Positions 1-11,249 are shown, counted from the stretch's first letter. The stretch is DNA of 64,000 bases from Paulinella micropora (GCA_009731375.1 BJOX01000131.1:284942-348941); one strand, 5' to 3'. Translations and numbers: made by a program. The notes: generated by a model from the letters alone, not told the origin.

Positions 1-2
1 TC

Positions 3-3000
3 TTTCAGAAAGCGATGCAAAGCATGCTGAGTAGCAAATATGATGACCAGACAGAGGGAGGTTTCATGAGGAGAAGAGGACAGAAGGCGGGAGAGTACGC
101 ATTTTGTTACATCGATGACATTATCGTGTACTCCAATACGATGGAAGAGCACATCGACCATCTAACAGACATTTTCAGGCGTATCAAACTATTTGGCCTG
201 AAATGTAATTTGAAGAAATGTCAACTCGCAAAGACAAGCGTGACATATTTGGGGTACGAAATCTCTTACAATAGAGTCTCGATATCCAAAGAGAAGAGGG
301 AGGAGATCATGAGCCGGCAGAGGCCGAAGAATCGCACAGAGCTGCACTCATTTCTTGCGATGGCGCAATATTACAGCCAGTTCATACCCAATTGGGGTGC
401 AACTCGGGCTAAGTTGGAGAGAATGATCGACTTCGGTGATTTTGAGAAGTGGGATGATGAAGCCTTAAAAGCGTACAACACGCTCAAAGATCTCATCTAC
501 AAAGATCCGAAGGATGGCGGACTCGTGCTGATGATGCCCGACTTTTCGAAGCAATTCGTAGTCGACACAGACGCATCAAAGTTCGCGATCGGCGCAGTCT
601 TACAACAGGAAGATGAGGAGAAAAAGTTGCGCCCGATCATGTTTATAAGTAGAAAGTTGTGCTCGGCGGAGCGAAACTATTGTACGAGACAGAGAGAGGC
701 ACTGGCGGTGGTCTGGGCCCTCAAAAGGTTGAGAGAGTATTTATGGGGTGGACCTCAGTTTATAGTAAGGACTGATCACCAGAATTTACTATGGCTGATG
801 AATCATGAACAGACTGGCAGTCTAGCGAGATGGCATGCATTCTTGTCATGTTTCAATTTTACAATGGTCCATCTACCCGGCAAGCGAAATGTTGTCGCTG
901 ACAGCCTCTCCAGGCTAGAGTTTCACTCAGAAGTGGCAGCTCTCGTATCATCAGCAGAAATGGAGGATCTATCCCCAGACTGCACATACGAAGTGCATCA
1001 TATCGAGTCGATGCAGATGGCGAGAGGGGTCCGATATAACCGATCGGGTCTACGTCATAGCCCGCAAGGTCCGGATCATGGGATATGTTGTACAGCACAT
1101 GTCCTCGAGGATGCTGAGTGGTCCTATGAAGCATATGAGAATATGAAGGCGGAGATAAAACAAGAAGAGATTAAGCAAGAAGCATATGCGGAACCCCCGC
1201 AGGAGAACAAGGAGGAGTTAGACGAAAACCCTGAGAGGATAGGAGTGCAGCTAGAGGATGGGACTATCCACATAGCCTCACCCACTGCATGGAGACAGCA
1301 ACAGGCTCTCGATCTGGAGTTCAAAGAGCTAATACAACTATACAAGAACCCGAACGAGCTGAAAATGACGAAGGAGATTAAGGAGCAACAGAAGGAGATG
1401 GGGTGGAGAGACGGTCTCTTGTGGTACAAAGGCCAACACGGGCGCTATGCATCACAACCAGACAAATGGACTCTCTGGGTTCCTGAGAAACTCAGACACA
1501 TCATTTTTGTCGCTGCTCATAACTGCCCACTACTGGCGCACCCGGGCCGACAAAGAACGCATATGTTCATTTCGAGACGATTCTGGTGGAAGAAGATGAA
1601 GGAGAATATTGATGAACAGGTCAATGCATGCATCCCATGCAAGACATCCAAAACACCATTGAAGGCGAATTTTGGCCTGATCGGGACTTTTCCTTTACAC
1701 TTAGGAATGTTCGAGTTCTTACACACTGATCATGTAGGACCTTTCCCGGTCACGACGGAAGGTTACAGATACCTTCTAACGGCCATAGACAGAGCCACCA
1801 ACTATGTATGGGTGGTCCCAGTCAAAGACGTTACGGGCGAAACAACAGCCAAGGCGTTCATTGACAGGATCATCTCACAGATTGGGGTGCAGAGAAAAAT
1901 ATGCTCAGATCGAGGCTCTGACTTTAATAATGAAGTCATCGACAAGCTATCTGCATATTACGGCATGAAATGGCAATATGTCACCGCCTATAACCCCAGA
2001 GCGAACGGCAAGATAGAGCGGGTGCATAGACCCCTCAAAGCCGCGCTGAAGATGTATTGTATGAAGAAGAAGAACCAAAAGGCATGGGTGGAGGCAGCAT
2101 CCTCGTTTGCATTTGCTATGAATTGCCTACCCTCTACAGCGTTAGGTGGTTCAAAAGGTTCCGTCTCGCCATACCAATTGGTATATGGGCGTGAGCCCGC
2201 CATCCCAGCCTCACTGCTGCACCCAAAAGATTCATGGGCAGATCAGGATGAGCTGTTTGGGGTGAGACTTCGGGCGAAGATGGAGGCGGAGCAAATAGTA
2301 CAGGCGCATAGGGAGGCGGAGCGCAGGAAGACTGATGCTGAAGGTGTCAGGCAGGCACACCTGGATCAAGTCAGATTTCAGGTCGGGGATATTGTACTAC
2401 TGTATCATCCTCAGGTTCCTCAGGGAGTCAGCTCGAAGCTGTTCATCCACTGGAAAGGACCATACCAGATCATGGAACAGATGGGGCCTTTGAATTATAA
2501 AATCAGGGGCAGAGGAAAAGTTCAAATAGTCAATGTACGAAGGCTGATTAAGTATGATCCCTTCCTACTTGAAGATGAGTCCGTTGATCAAGCACTCAAA
2601 CGGATGGAGGCTGACTTTAAAGAGGTCCCACCAATCCGTCAGGAGGATATCTCGGAACGGGATGCCTACAGGGCACCAATTGCGGAGAAGGAGGAGGCTG
2701 AGCTGGAGAACAAGCGGGCCACCGACCGCAAAAGTGCGGCGGGGACTCAGACCCGCAAAAGGGTGGAGTCGAACGTGCCGGAAGGAAAGTTCACGGAGGC
2801 GCAAATAAGGAGAGCGCAAAATGACCTTATCTACGACCGACCGAGAAAGGCGATAAGGACGGCACGTTCGCAAGGAGTCCATCAAGAGGGGAGCGATGAC
2901 GGAGATCAAGACCCTCGCGCGGGCAATGACACTCTCGTTCACCCCAGTTGGAAAGAAGGAGATGCGATTGGACATATTTCATGGGCCAAAGACGCTTTTT

Positions 3001-3443
3001 ACTTGGTGAGGCCTGCGGCTCAACACGTAGCCGATGACACGCTCTCAGATTTATATCTCATGAGAGTCATGGCAGTACCTCACAAACGCCATACGCGATC
3101 AAATCAAATTTCGACTGCGGCACAAATAATACAACCAGTCTTACATTTCTGGAGGATTCTGGATCCAGTGGAAGATCCTAAAGTAAGACAATACCTTCCA
3201 GTATATAAAGACGCCAAGAAACTTGAGACATGGGATGATACCATATCTCCCACAGATAAAGATCATACCGCGTGGACCATACAAGCACTACCACGAGGGG
3301 TGCTGAACATTCCTTTTGACTTGGCACAAGGCGCAATCCCTCACAAAATTTGGGACGTCCTCGAACAGTCTAACTTAGACTTAACTTTGGTTGGAGGTCC
3401 TCCACCAGGTAAAGGAGTCCGCGCGCGTAAACGGCGTCTATAG
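3..3443 (+). CDS. Ty3/gypsy pol polyprotein, 5'-partial
   Basis: The frame enters from outside the window and stays open to the TAG at 3441-3443. Counting from the Met at base 15, the order is: end of reverse transcriptase with the YIDD catalytic motif (about residue 33), RNase H (VDTDAS near 182, then QREALAVVW and RTDHQN), integrase zinc finger with H-x-H and CIPC (about 500-545), integrase core with Asp in LHTDHVGPF (~568), Asp in CSDRGSDF (~631) and Glu in NGKIERVHR (~666), and the GPY/F module WKGPYQI (~814). This RT-RNaseH-IN order defines Ty3/gypsy. All visible catalytic residues are kept, with no stop or frameshift, so the copy may be fairly young. About 300 further residues follow the GPY/F module. 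They are charged and then end in a folded-looking region (WKEGDAIGHISW to LPVYKDAKK) comparable to the tail of the integrase at 17478-18755. Confidence 0.95.
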   Translation, partial: FQKAMQSMLSSKYDDQTEGGFMRRRGQKAGEYAFCYIDDIIVYSNTMEEHIDHLTDIFRRIKLFGLKCNLKKCQLAKTSVTYLGYEISYNRVSISKEKREEIMSRQRPKNRTELHSFLAMAQYYSQFIPNWGATRAKLERMIDFGDFEKWDDEALKAYNTLKDLIYKDPKDGGLVLMMPDFSKQFVVDTDASKFAIGAVLQQEDEEKKLRPIMFISRKLCSAERNYCTRQREALAVVWALKRLREYLWGGPQFIVRTDHQNLLWLMNHEQTGSLARWHAFLSCFNFTMVHLPGKRNVVADSLSRLEFHSEVAALVSSAEMEDLSPDCTYEVHHIESMQMARGVRYNRSGLRHSPQGPDHGICCTAHVLEDAEWSYEAYENMKAEIKQEEIKQEAYAEPPQENKEELDENPERIGVQLEDGTIHIASPTAWRQQQALDLEFKELIQLYKNPNELKMTKEIKEQQKEMGWRDGLLWYKGQHGRYASQPDKWTLWVPEKLRHIIFVAAHNCPLLAHPGRQRTHMFISRRFWWKKMKENIDEQVNACIPCKTSKTPLKANFGLIGTFPLHLGMFEFLHTDHVGPFPVTTEGYRYLLTAIDRATNYVWVVPVKDVTGETTAKAFIDRIISQIGVQRKICSDRGSDFNNEVIDKLSAYYGMKWQYVTAYNPRANGKIERVHRPLKAALKMYCMKKKNQKAWVEAASSFAFAMNCLPSTALGGSKGSVSPYQLVYGREPAIPASLLHPKDSWADQDELFGVRLRAKMEAEQIVQAHREAERRKTDAEGVRQAHLDQVRFQVGDIVLLYHPQVPQGVSSKLFIHWKGPYQIMEQMGPLNYKIRGRGKVQIVNVRRLIKYDPFLLEDESVDQALKRMEADFKEVPPIRQEDISERDAYRAPIAEKEEAELENKRATDRKSAAGTQTRKRVESNVPEGKFTEAQIRRAQNDLIYDRPRKAIRTARSQGVHQEGSDDGDQDPRAGNDTLVHPSWKEGDAIGHISWAKDAFYLVRPAAQHVADDTLSDLYLMRVMAVPHKRHTRSNQISTAAQIIQPVLHFWRILDPVEDPKVRQYLPVYKDAKKLETWDDTISPTDKDHTAWTIQALPRGVLNIPFDLAQGAIPHKIWDVLEQSNLDLTLVGGPPPGKGVRARKRRL

Positions 3444-4245
3444 TAAGTATTTTTTTTCTCTAGAAGTATTGTGGACCTGATCGATTGCGAACATAGCATT
3501 GATCCAATATCGTCCCGACAACCTTACTTAGATATTAAAGCTACTACAGCATTCATTCTTCTAGAGATTAACAAGACACAGCTGACAAAAAATAGGCATT
3601 CTATTCTCTTGCTTCGGCAGAGACAGACGAGACGGCCACGAAACAGCACCGTTACGGGATCGCTATTTGAGTGAGCGATGGTGTTTCCTGGATACGACCC
3701 GCATTAGTACCAGAATGATGATCTCATTAAAGACTCTACAGTCTAATCAAGAACTGATATATTTTAATAACATGAACTGCTACACCGGATTCCATCGATC
3801 TCTACTTGTATCGGCATATCGCAAGGTTAGGGCGCACTCAACCCAACTTCGGATATAGTCGTCAGACTTGATCACCTGACACTATATTAAATGATACCGA
3901 TTTATACAAGGGTATGTCTTCACAAAAAGTAAATGTATTTATGGAAACCGACGACCGGTTATTACATATATATGGAAATGGCGACATTACATTATTACTC
4001 AACCATAAAACATTATACTTGGACATACTGCACAAATATCTTATCGACAGAAGAAAGAGGAAGATTTTAATATAGATACTGAATGTGCTAGAGTATATAT
4101 ACGATTGCTACCGGGGCAAGTATCATTGTTGTTTTGTAACGGCTAATTCGTGGGTTGATGTATCTTCATACATAACTCCAAACGAATCTTAGTCAGAAAA
4201 GAAATCAGTTCAAAGCGTATTATGTCGGAAACGAAGTTCCGCCAT
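3444..4245. other. Spacer between pol and 3' LTR
   Basis: AT-rich, with no coding sequence I can support; only short open stretches are present. Its position between the pol stop and the polypurine tract makes it the 3' untranslated part of the retrotransposon. Confidence 0.6.
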
Positions 4246-4262
4246 AAAAAACTGGGAGGGGG
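4246..4262 (+). promoter_or_regulatory. Polypurine tract
   Basis: The run AAAAAACTGGGAGGGGG lies three bases before a TGTGGACATC LTR start. This is where plus-strand DNA synthesis is primed in LTR retrotransposons. The same tract recurs at 5356-5372 in the duplicated contig end. Confidence 0.75.
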
Positions 4263-4265
4263 TAC

Positions 4266-4351
4266 TGTGGACATCACCCCCCGAATTATCAGGTAAAAAA
4301 CTTATTTATAGATTTCGTCTGGCCGGACACGTCTGAAATGCCAATTTGATC
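4266..4351 (+). repeat. 3' LTR, first bases, cut by gap
   Basis: Starts TGTGGACATCACC directly after the polypurine tract and runs into the N gap. The same bases restart at 5376 on the other side, so this is probably the same LTR represented twice. Confidence 0.7.
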
Positions 4352-5289
4352 NNNNNNNNNNNNNNNNNNNNNNNNNNNNNNNNNNNNNNNNNNNNNNNNN
4401 NNNNNNNNNNNNNNNNNNNNNNNNNNNNNNNNNNNNNNNNNNNNNNNNNNNNNNNNNNNNNNNNNNNNNNNNNNNNNNNNNNNNNNNNNNNNNNNNNNNN
4501 NNNNNNNNNNNNNNNNNNNNNNNNNNNNNNNNNNNNNNNNNNNNNNNNNNNNNNNNNNNNNNNNNNNNNNNNNNNNNNNNNNNNNNNNNNNNNNNNNNNN
4601 NNNNNNNNNNNNNNNNNNNNNNNNNNNNNNNNNNNNNNNNNNNNNNNNNNNNNNNNNNNNNNNNNNNNNNNNNNNNNNNNNNNNNNNNNNNNNNNNNNNN
4701 NNNNNNNNNNNNNNNNNNNNNNNNNNNNNNNNNNNNNNNNNNNNNNNNNNNNNNNNNNNNNNNNNNNNNNNNNNNNNNNNNNNNNNNNNNNNNNNNNNNN
4801 NNNNNNNNNNNNNNNNNNNNNNNNNNNNNNNNNNNNNNNNNNNNNNNNNNNNNNNNNNNNNNNNNNNNNNNNNNNNNNNNNNNNNNNNNNNNNNNNNNNN
4901 NNNNNNNNNNNNNNNNNNNNNNNNNNNNNNNNNNNNNNNNNNNNNNNNNNNNNNNNNNNNNNNNNNNNNNNNNNNNNNNNNNNNNNNNNNNNNNNNNNNN
5001 NNNNNNNNNNNNNNNNNNNNNNNNNNNNNNNNNNNNNNNNNNNNNNNNNNNNNNNNNNNNNNNNNNNNNNNNNNNNNNNNNNNNNNNNNNNNNNNNNNNN
5101 NNNNNNNNNNNNNNNNNNNNNNNNNNNNNNNNNNNNNNNNNNNNNNNNNNNNNNNNNNNNNNNNNNNNNNNNNNNNNNNNNNNNNNNNNNNNNNNNNNNN
5201 NNNNNNNNNNNNNNNNNNNNNNNNNNNNNNNNNNNNNNNNNNNNNNNNNNNNNNNNNNNNNNNNNNNNNNNNNNNNNNNNNNNNNNNNN
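4352..5289. other. Assembly gap (938 N)
   Basis: The 172 bases before the gap (4180-4351) read the same as the 172 bases after it (5290-5461). Overlapping contig ends on either side of a gap usually mean the two contigs should have been merged. Confidence 0.9.
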
Positions 5290-5461
5290 AAACGAATCTT
5301 AGTCAGAAAAGAAATCAGTTCAAAGCGTATTATGTCGGAAACGAAGTTCCGCCATAAAAAACTGGGAGGGGGTACTGTGGACATCACCCCCCGAATTATC
5401 AGGTAAAAAACTTATTTATAGATTTCGTCTGGCCGGACACGTCTGAAATGCCAATTTGATC
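5290..5461. repeat. 172-bp copy of 4180-4351
   Basis: Matches 4180-4351 base for base by eye, including the polypurine tract and the LTR start. Probably an unmerged contig overlap rather than a biological duplication. Confidence 0.85.
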
Positions 5462-5789
5462 CTGGTCTTTTGGCGGCTTTTTGTCTTTGCGTCACTGAGC
5501 TAATATAACGAGACATCATTCTCTTTTTTGAGGACTGTGTTTGGTTATATTACCGACTTACTCTTCCATTGAGCTATCGTTGGGGATAGTACATAATCTA
5601 TGATCGCTACTACACTCTCGATGCAGACTACAACTTTAATAAGAAAAGGCGCCAACAAGGTGCGCCACGTAACTTGACTGGCAGGATCATAAGTAACGGC
5701 TCTAACGACACCGTTACCAGGCTCCGATACGGCCGGTCCGTAACTATTAATTAATTATTAGTTCCAACACTCCCGGGCCCCCTGGAACA
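5376..5789 (+). repeat. 3' LTR of the Ty3/gypsy element
   Basis: Begins TGTGGACATC after the polypurine tract. An ACTTTAATAAG segment near 5633 could carry the polyadenylation signal. The right end is uncertain: TGT...ACA ends are possible at about 5769 or 5789. The part around 5615-5790 (AAAAGGCGCCAA, later GGCTCTAACGACACC) is related to sequence on both sides of the large insertion at 16240-32906. Confidence 0.6.
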
Positions 5790-6949
5790 AGGTAAATTAA
5801 TATTAAGTTACTGAAGTTCCTAATTAGGTTACGTGAAGTCTCTATTACTATTTTGTGAAACGTTAGAAAACACAAACCGTGCTCAAAACATATCCTCTTA
5901 CACTCACTCTCTCCGAGAAGTAAGTAATGTTGGGGTTGGCTACCCTCCTATCCACAGCGAGTACGCATCGATTAGATTACTAAGTTACGTACAAGGCAGC
6001 GTGCATGTGGTATATTCGGGCCTACCCAACGAGAAGAAAATTAACATTCTACTCTCCCTATCTCGCAGATGAGTACGAGAAATGTGTGAAAACTACATAC
6101 ATATATAATATACAAGACTCCAATACATAGATATGATGATGACCGTCAAAGGAGCAACGACATAAATATGTAATAAAGATATGATAATATATATGTTTAT
6201 ATATAATAATGTTATTGATAGATTCACACATATGACCATAACATAAAACTTTTGAACTAAAATTTGGAAGCGCTTCCCTGCCGTAGGGGGTATAATAAGA
6301 AAACAAAAATAATATAATATATGAGGACAAAGACACTATATCTGTAATTATCGGCGGGTTTGCTACATCTGTCTAGCTGCCGGATCGTGTTACTTCACAT
6401 TCCGGATGCATGTAGCACGTTCACCGACCAGAAAGCAGACTCCAGGTTGGCCTGTTATAGATTTTTGTGTATATAGTGTGATTTATAAAAGTAATACTAA
6501 CTGGAGGTAGTGCGTGTTCCGGAGCTATCGCCAGCACCGGAACACGCACGTACTTAGTAATTATCGTGACTAAATCTATCGAGGATGGTCGTCGTCGCCG
6601 AACGCCGTCGGGCCGCCTCCATCCGTCGTCCGTCCATCTACGCGGGCGCTTCTTTCCCTCCCCCTCGATCTAACTAGATTACGAAGTTAAATGGGTGATA
6701 CGACTTCTGGGGAGGGGAAGGAGGGAGAACAGGTGAAAGTCCAGGCACCTCCGGCCTCTCCTCCTTTAAGGAGGTATGGTACCTCTGGAAACGCGTTATC
6801 TGTCACGCTTGCGCATAAGTCACCTATATCACTCCCCTCAATGTACAGTATGCGAGAATTACAATATGCAAAAATTAATACGATCTGCTTCCGAGGATAT
6901 AACTATAAATGATCATAGCGTGAATGGTTATGAGGGAAATACCCGGTAC
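5790..6949. other. Non-coding AT-rich stretch
   Basis: Only short open frames without recognisable domains. It holds a perfect 13-bp hairpin at 6510-6549 and a purine/pyrimidine-rich part around 6590-6780. Confidence 0.5.
6510..6549. repeat. Perfect 13-bp inverted repeat, 14-base loop
   Basis: GTGCGTGTTCCGG at 6510-6522 is followed by its exact reverse complement at 6537-6549. I see no adjacent gene that would use it as a terminator, and it has no U-run. Confidence 0.7.
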
Positions 6950-8045
6950 TTACAACGCGATTTTACCACCGAACTTCGCGAGAAATTCTTTCTCCAACTT
7001 CACCGAGATTTGGTCAGCCAGATAATTGAATCTTTCGTACGTGAAATTTATTTTGGTAAATAAATCCGCGATGTTTTCCTCCGTCGGTACCCGGAACAAC
7101 TGGACAACTCCCTTCTTGACCAACTTCTCGAGTAGGTGGTACCGTACGTCGATATGTTTGGTCCTTGATTCGCCTAACCCCCTCTCTGAGAGGATGATAG
7201 TCCCCTAATTGTCCTCGAATAGAGGGGTAAGTCCTTTTATGGGCAAACCGATATCACGGAGGGACTGTCTTAGTGCAAGTAGCTCCCTTACGGCTTCATT
7301 GGCTGATACTGTCTCCGATTCAAGGGTGGACTGTGCGAACGGTTTGGAGCTTCGAGAACCAAGCTACTGGTGCCCCGTTGATGAGCAAGATATACCCGGA
7401 ACGAGATTTCCTCGTAACTTTCTCTCCAGCGAAATCAGAGTCGACGTACCCCACAAGGGGATGCTCGTCTATCAGCTTTTCAAGGTTAGCTATAACGGGG
7501 ACACTAAAGGCATTGATTTCCGTGTCCTCGCATTGGTAAAGCCCTAACGCCTTTTCGGCGGCGGATGATCCCTCTGCCGGTCTCCAGGACTTGGGGAGCT
7601 TAGGGACAAGAAAACCTTCGGTCAACATCTTGACCAACCTCCTATCACCCCGTTTGAAATATAGGGCTCTGGGGGTCAGCAACCATAAGAACATACGATG
7701 AACCATGGCAGAAGATATTTCTGGAGATGGGACTTGTTGTTTCGCTGCTATACTTAAAGGACAGATCAAGAGAGGGCGAGTGTGAACAGCAAGAAAGATA
7801 AGCATGCCGATTAAACACCTAAGATCGTACTTGAGCAGCCGGTGTCCTACTTTCAAGGGGACAGGGTTCTCTGAAGTGAAGGGAGTTTTGGCAGGCACCT
7901 CCTTCATATAATCTAACTCATCTAGGATGAGAAGCTCATACTTCCGTTGATGCGATAAAATCCTTCTTCCAAATTGGACTATCTGGATATTTTTGAACTC
8001 CGTAGCTTTCCCTAAGTTCTTACACCTAAATCCATGCTTCTTCAT
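6950..8045 (-). pseudogene. Ty1/copia pol remnant (RT end and RNase H)
   Basis: Read on the minus strand, the first part (8045 to about 7320) resembles the end of copia reverse transcriptase and RNase H: LRCLIGMLIFLAVHTRP, then VGYVDSDFAGEKVTRKSRSG and APVAWFSK. The copia C-terminus continues in another frame down to a TAA at 6950, with RTKHIDVRYHLLEKL and VPTEENIADLFTK. A frameshift near 7320 and an in-frame stop after FEDN (about 7207) break it. Gag, protease, integrase and LTRs are not visible, so this is a truncated, dead copy. Confidence 0.85.
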
Positions 8046-9224
8046 GCTTTCTACAAGGATCGTGTGTTTGGTTTCGGGGAAAGCTCACTCCTTGCTTGAC
8101 ACCTGCCAGTTGTAGTCGAACTGGGGCACCCTAGAGACACGAACACGACTTCGTAGCTTGGGGGGTTAGTGTAGGGACGATACTTCCGAAATATGCAGAA
8201 GCCAAGGCCCCCTTTTCCCACTAGGAGGGGACAAAAAGGGTTTGTCGAGCTTTAAGCTCAAGCCTCGTACTCGTTCAGACCCCTTTATTGGGTGTCCAGC
8301 CCCTATTTGGGACTCCTTATTACCCCTCGGCAGCGATAGAAGTACTGTGTGTGTATGGGTGTGAATCGAACCTACCGAGTGCGTAGGGGAGGATGACTCC
8401 CTTTGTCTCACTGATGGGACGGCTGCTCTAGCAATGACCATGTCCCTTCTTGACCTGTTTCGCGTAGGTGGGTGAGGTATCTGATGTATGTGTAGGTAGG
8501 GGAGTGATTTATTGTTCGAAAATTCAGACGAAATTGGAATCGTCAAAATTAACAAACAAAATGTCTTTGTGACGTCCCTCTTGCTACTACTAGAGTGGCC
8601 TATATGTCCACTGACTAGCCTCCCTCCCCTGCAAATTTTCTGCAATGTAGGGGTTGGGTATGGACTAGCCTGCACAAACAGACTTTAACGCACAACACTT
8701 GTTTTCTGTTGTCTGTCTTAGTTTGTTTGCTCCCTCCTCCCTTGTGCACTTGCAATGCTTGGAAGTAGGCAGGGAATGACAGAACAAGTGTGTATTGTTG
8801 TTGAAGACGAAATTGGGTGTCTGTGTAGTCTGTTACAGGATGATAGATAGGGAATATGACGTGGTTTGTAGGTGTGTGGGGGGTTCGTGACGATGGCTTC
8901 GTTTCTCCCTTTTTCCACCCAACCAACTAAACTCTACCCTTCTCTCCTACTGTCCGTCGTGTCCTCACACTGTGGTTACTGTTTGCAGTACTGTGTGGGA
9001 AGAGGAGATAGTGGGTGGGTATGTATAGGTGTCAACAGAGATTGAGTCGTGCGTGTCTGTTCGCCCCACGTCCTATCCACAATCTATGTGTGGCAAAAAG
9101 TGAGTAAAATAGGTACAGAACACACACGTCCTCCCCTCCCTGTGTACTGTCCCGAATTCGTCAGCTGTCCCGAATTCGGCAGGGGGGTGAACTTTCCCGA
9201 ATTAAAAAATAAAAACTTATTTTC
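8046..9224. other. No supported gene
   Basis: Minus-strand open stretches at 8166-8675 and 8615-8926 have low-complexity composition and no recognisable motif. I see no transposon ends. Confidence 0.4.
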
Positions 9225-9985
9225 AACACAACTCAACCAAACTTGCTCCTTTTGACCTCAAACTTTCACTATATTCATCACAGTTAAATTCTCCACAAAA
9301 AAGTTTTCAACCTCATTTTCGTGACTTAGGTCGAGGTGTGACCCCTAGGTCGAGGTCGGATTCACCCTGTTTCCAGTACAGCTTGCCCAGACTTACTCCT
9401 TCCCGCTCCAAACTTTCACCATGACTTCTTCCCCACACTTCCCACCACACATATTAATAACACCCACGACGAAATTTCCTGACTTAGGTTGAGGTCGGCG
9501 CTTAGGTAGAGGTCGCATGCACCCTGTTTCCAGTACAGCTCCACCCCCCCCAGACTTACTCCTTCCCGCCCCAAACTTTCACCATGACTTCTTCCCCACA
9601 CTTCCCACCGCACGTGACACCCAGGACGAAATTTCCTGACTTAGGTTGAGGTCGGCGCTTAGGTAGAGGTCGCCTGCACCCTGTTTCCAGTACAGCTCCC
9701 CCCCCCCCAGACTTACTCCTTCCCGCCCCAAACTTTCACCATGACTTCTTCCCCACACTTCCCACCACACACGTTACACCCACTAAGAAATTTCCTGACT
9801 TAGATTGAGGTCGGCGCTTAGGTAGAGGTCGCCTGCACCCTGTTTCCAGTACAGCTCCCCCCAGACTTACTCCTTCCCGCCTCAAACTTTCACCACTACT
9901 TCTTCCCCACACTTCCCACCACACATAACGCCCACGAAGAAATTTCCTGACTTAGGTTGAGGTCGGCGCTTAGGTCGAGGTCGGC
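9225..9985. repeat. ~157-bp tandem repeat, 4-5 units
   Basis: The segment CACCCTGTTTCCAGTACAGC starts at 9363, 9520, 9677 and 9836, giving periods of 157, 157 and 159. Each unit also holds ACTTACTCCTTCCCGCC and GACTTAGGTTGAGGTCGG. A diverged half unit begins near 9225. Open frames on the minus strand here are produced by the repeat. Confidence 0.9.
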
Positions 9986-10047
9986 TATTACTACTACTAC
10001 TACTACTACTACTATTACTACTGTAATACTACTCACCACCACCACCG

Positions 10048-10083
<36 letters not shown>

Positions 10084-10088
10084 TTATT
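9986..10088. repeat. (TAC)n/(CAC)n microsatellite
   Basis: Imperfect triplet array directly after the 157-bp repeat. Confidence 0.9.
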
Positions 10089-10139
10089 GATACCAATACT
10101 ACTATTGATACCAATACTACTACTACCAGAAAGTTTCAA

Positions 10140-10349
10140 TGTATGATTTAAGTTTCAATAACTTGAATAACAATTCACTATTAAAAGTAATACTACTATT
10201 AATATTACAGGCAATACAATATTAATATGCATACAACTAAAACAGTAGACTTGAATGATTTAATAATACTGTCATATAATATAATCTAATGCTGGAATTC
10301 TTGACAGGATCATAAGGTTCAAGTACACTATATGCTTTTCAATATTAAT

Positions 10350-10388
<39 letters not shown>

Positions 10389-10662
10389 GATACAGTAATA
10401 AATGATTCAAGGTGGACTTGATTTTGTCTGAGTTTGCTGCTCTCACACAAAGCATACTTACTTAGCTGGAAAACTAATACTTGAAGTTACTTGAAGTCGG
10501 TGATTCTCAAGCTGGATATCGCGTTCAGCAAGATTCTTTATAATTAGCAATAGTAATGTTCAGGAACACTTTGTTTAATAAAATATCGCGTGACTGTATA
10601 ACAACAAAATTTCTTTAACAAGTATGTGAAATATTACTAAACTTTACTTACTAGTTACAAAA
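10140..10662. other. AT-rich non-coding, with (CT)n at 10353-10383
   Basis: I see no gene or repeat family in this stretch apart from the CT run. Confidence 0.5.

Positions 10663-10753
<91 letters not shown>
10663..10753. repeat. (AAT)n microsatellite
   Basis: About 30 triplets, ending directly at repeat B. Confidence 0.95.
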
Positions 10754-10754
<1 letters not shown>

Positions 10755-10755
<1 letters not shown>

Positions 10756-11160
10756 ATATCTGAGGCGTACTGATGCAGCTAATGGCATATCCTCAACGGA
10801 CATAAGCCTCCAATACCCTTGTTCGAGGTCCTCCACCCCCCCGTGTCAGTCTCTCGCCTGATGATCGGGGCCACCGATGGAGCTCCTGAGGGCAAGACTG
10901 CACTAAGCCGAGGTTATTCCGCAGTCCCAGCAACCTCTTGCAAGACGTCACCGAATGTGCAAGTGCATACACCAAGCGCGGTTGCTAGAGCTGCCTCGAA
11001 ACCCCACCCATAACAATCTGGTGTCTGCTGGGTCCTGGGCTATCAACCAGCATATGCGGAGTTTAAGATCTTTTACGCGCGCAACGACCCTCCTCCCCAG
11101 CATCTACCACCAAAGGGTTATGAGTTGGCGTCACAGTTTAACGCCTTGAGGCCATTGGGC
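10755..11160. repeat. Repeat B, copy 1 (unclassified dispersed element)
   Basis: About 405 bp, found again in the opposite orientation at 39057-39470 with very high identity by eye. Both copies sit inside microsatellite: (AAT)n on both sides here, ATATT/TTAATA arrays there. On the minus strand it begins TAGCCCAATGGCC, which resembles a tRNA A box, but I find no matching B box, so I do not call it a SINE. No convincing coding capacity. Confidence 0.8.
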
Positions 11161-11174
11161 TAATAATAATAATA

Positions 11175-11248
<74 letters not shown>
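11161..11248. repeat. (AAT)n microsatellite
   Basis: Lies between repeat B and a SINE copy. Read on the minus strand it is the (ATT)n tail of that SINE. Confidence 0.95.

Positions 11249-11249
<1 letters not shown>

Noticed and set aside
7026-7547. Plus-strand small open frames over 7026-7547
   Set aside because: Antisense to the copia remnant, whose minus-strand reading gives clear RNase H motifs.
9416-9924. Three similar minus-strand open frames (SHGESLGREGVSLGG)
   Set aside because: They are the 157-bp tandem repeat read three times, with no start or splice context.
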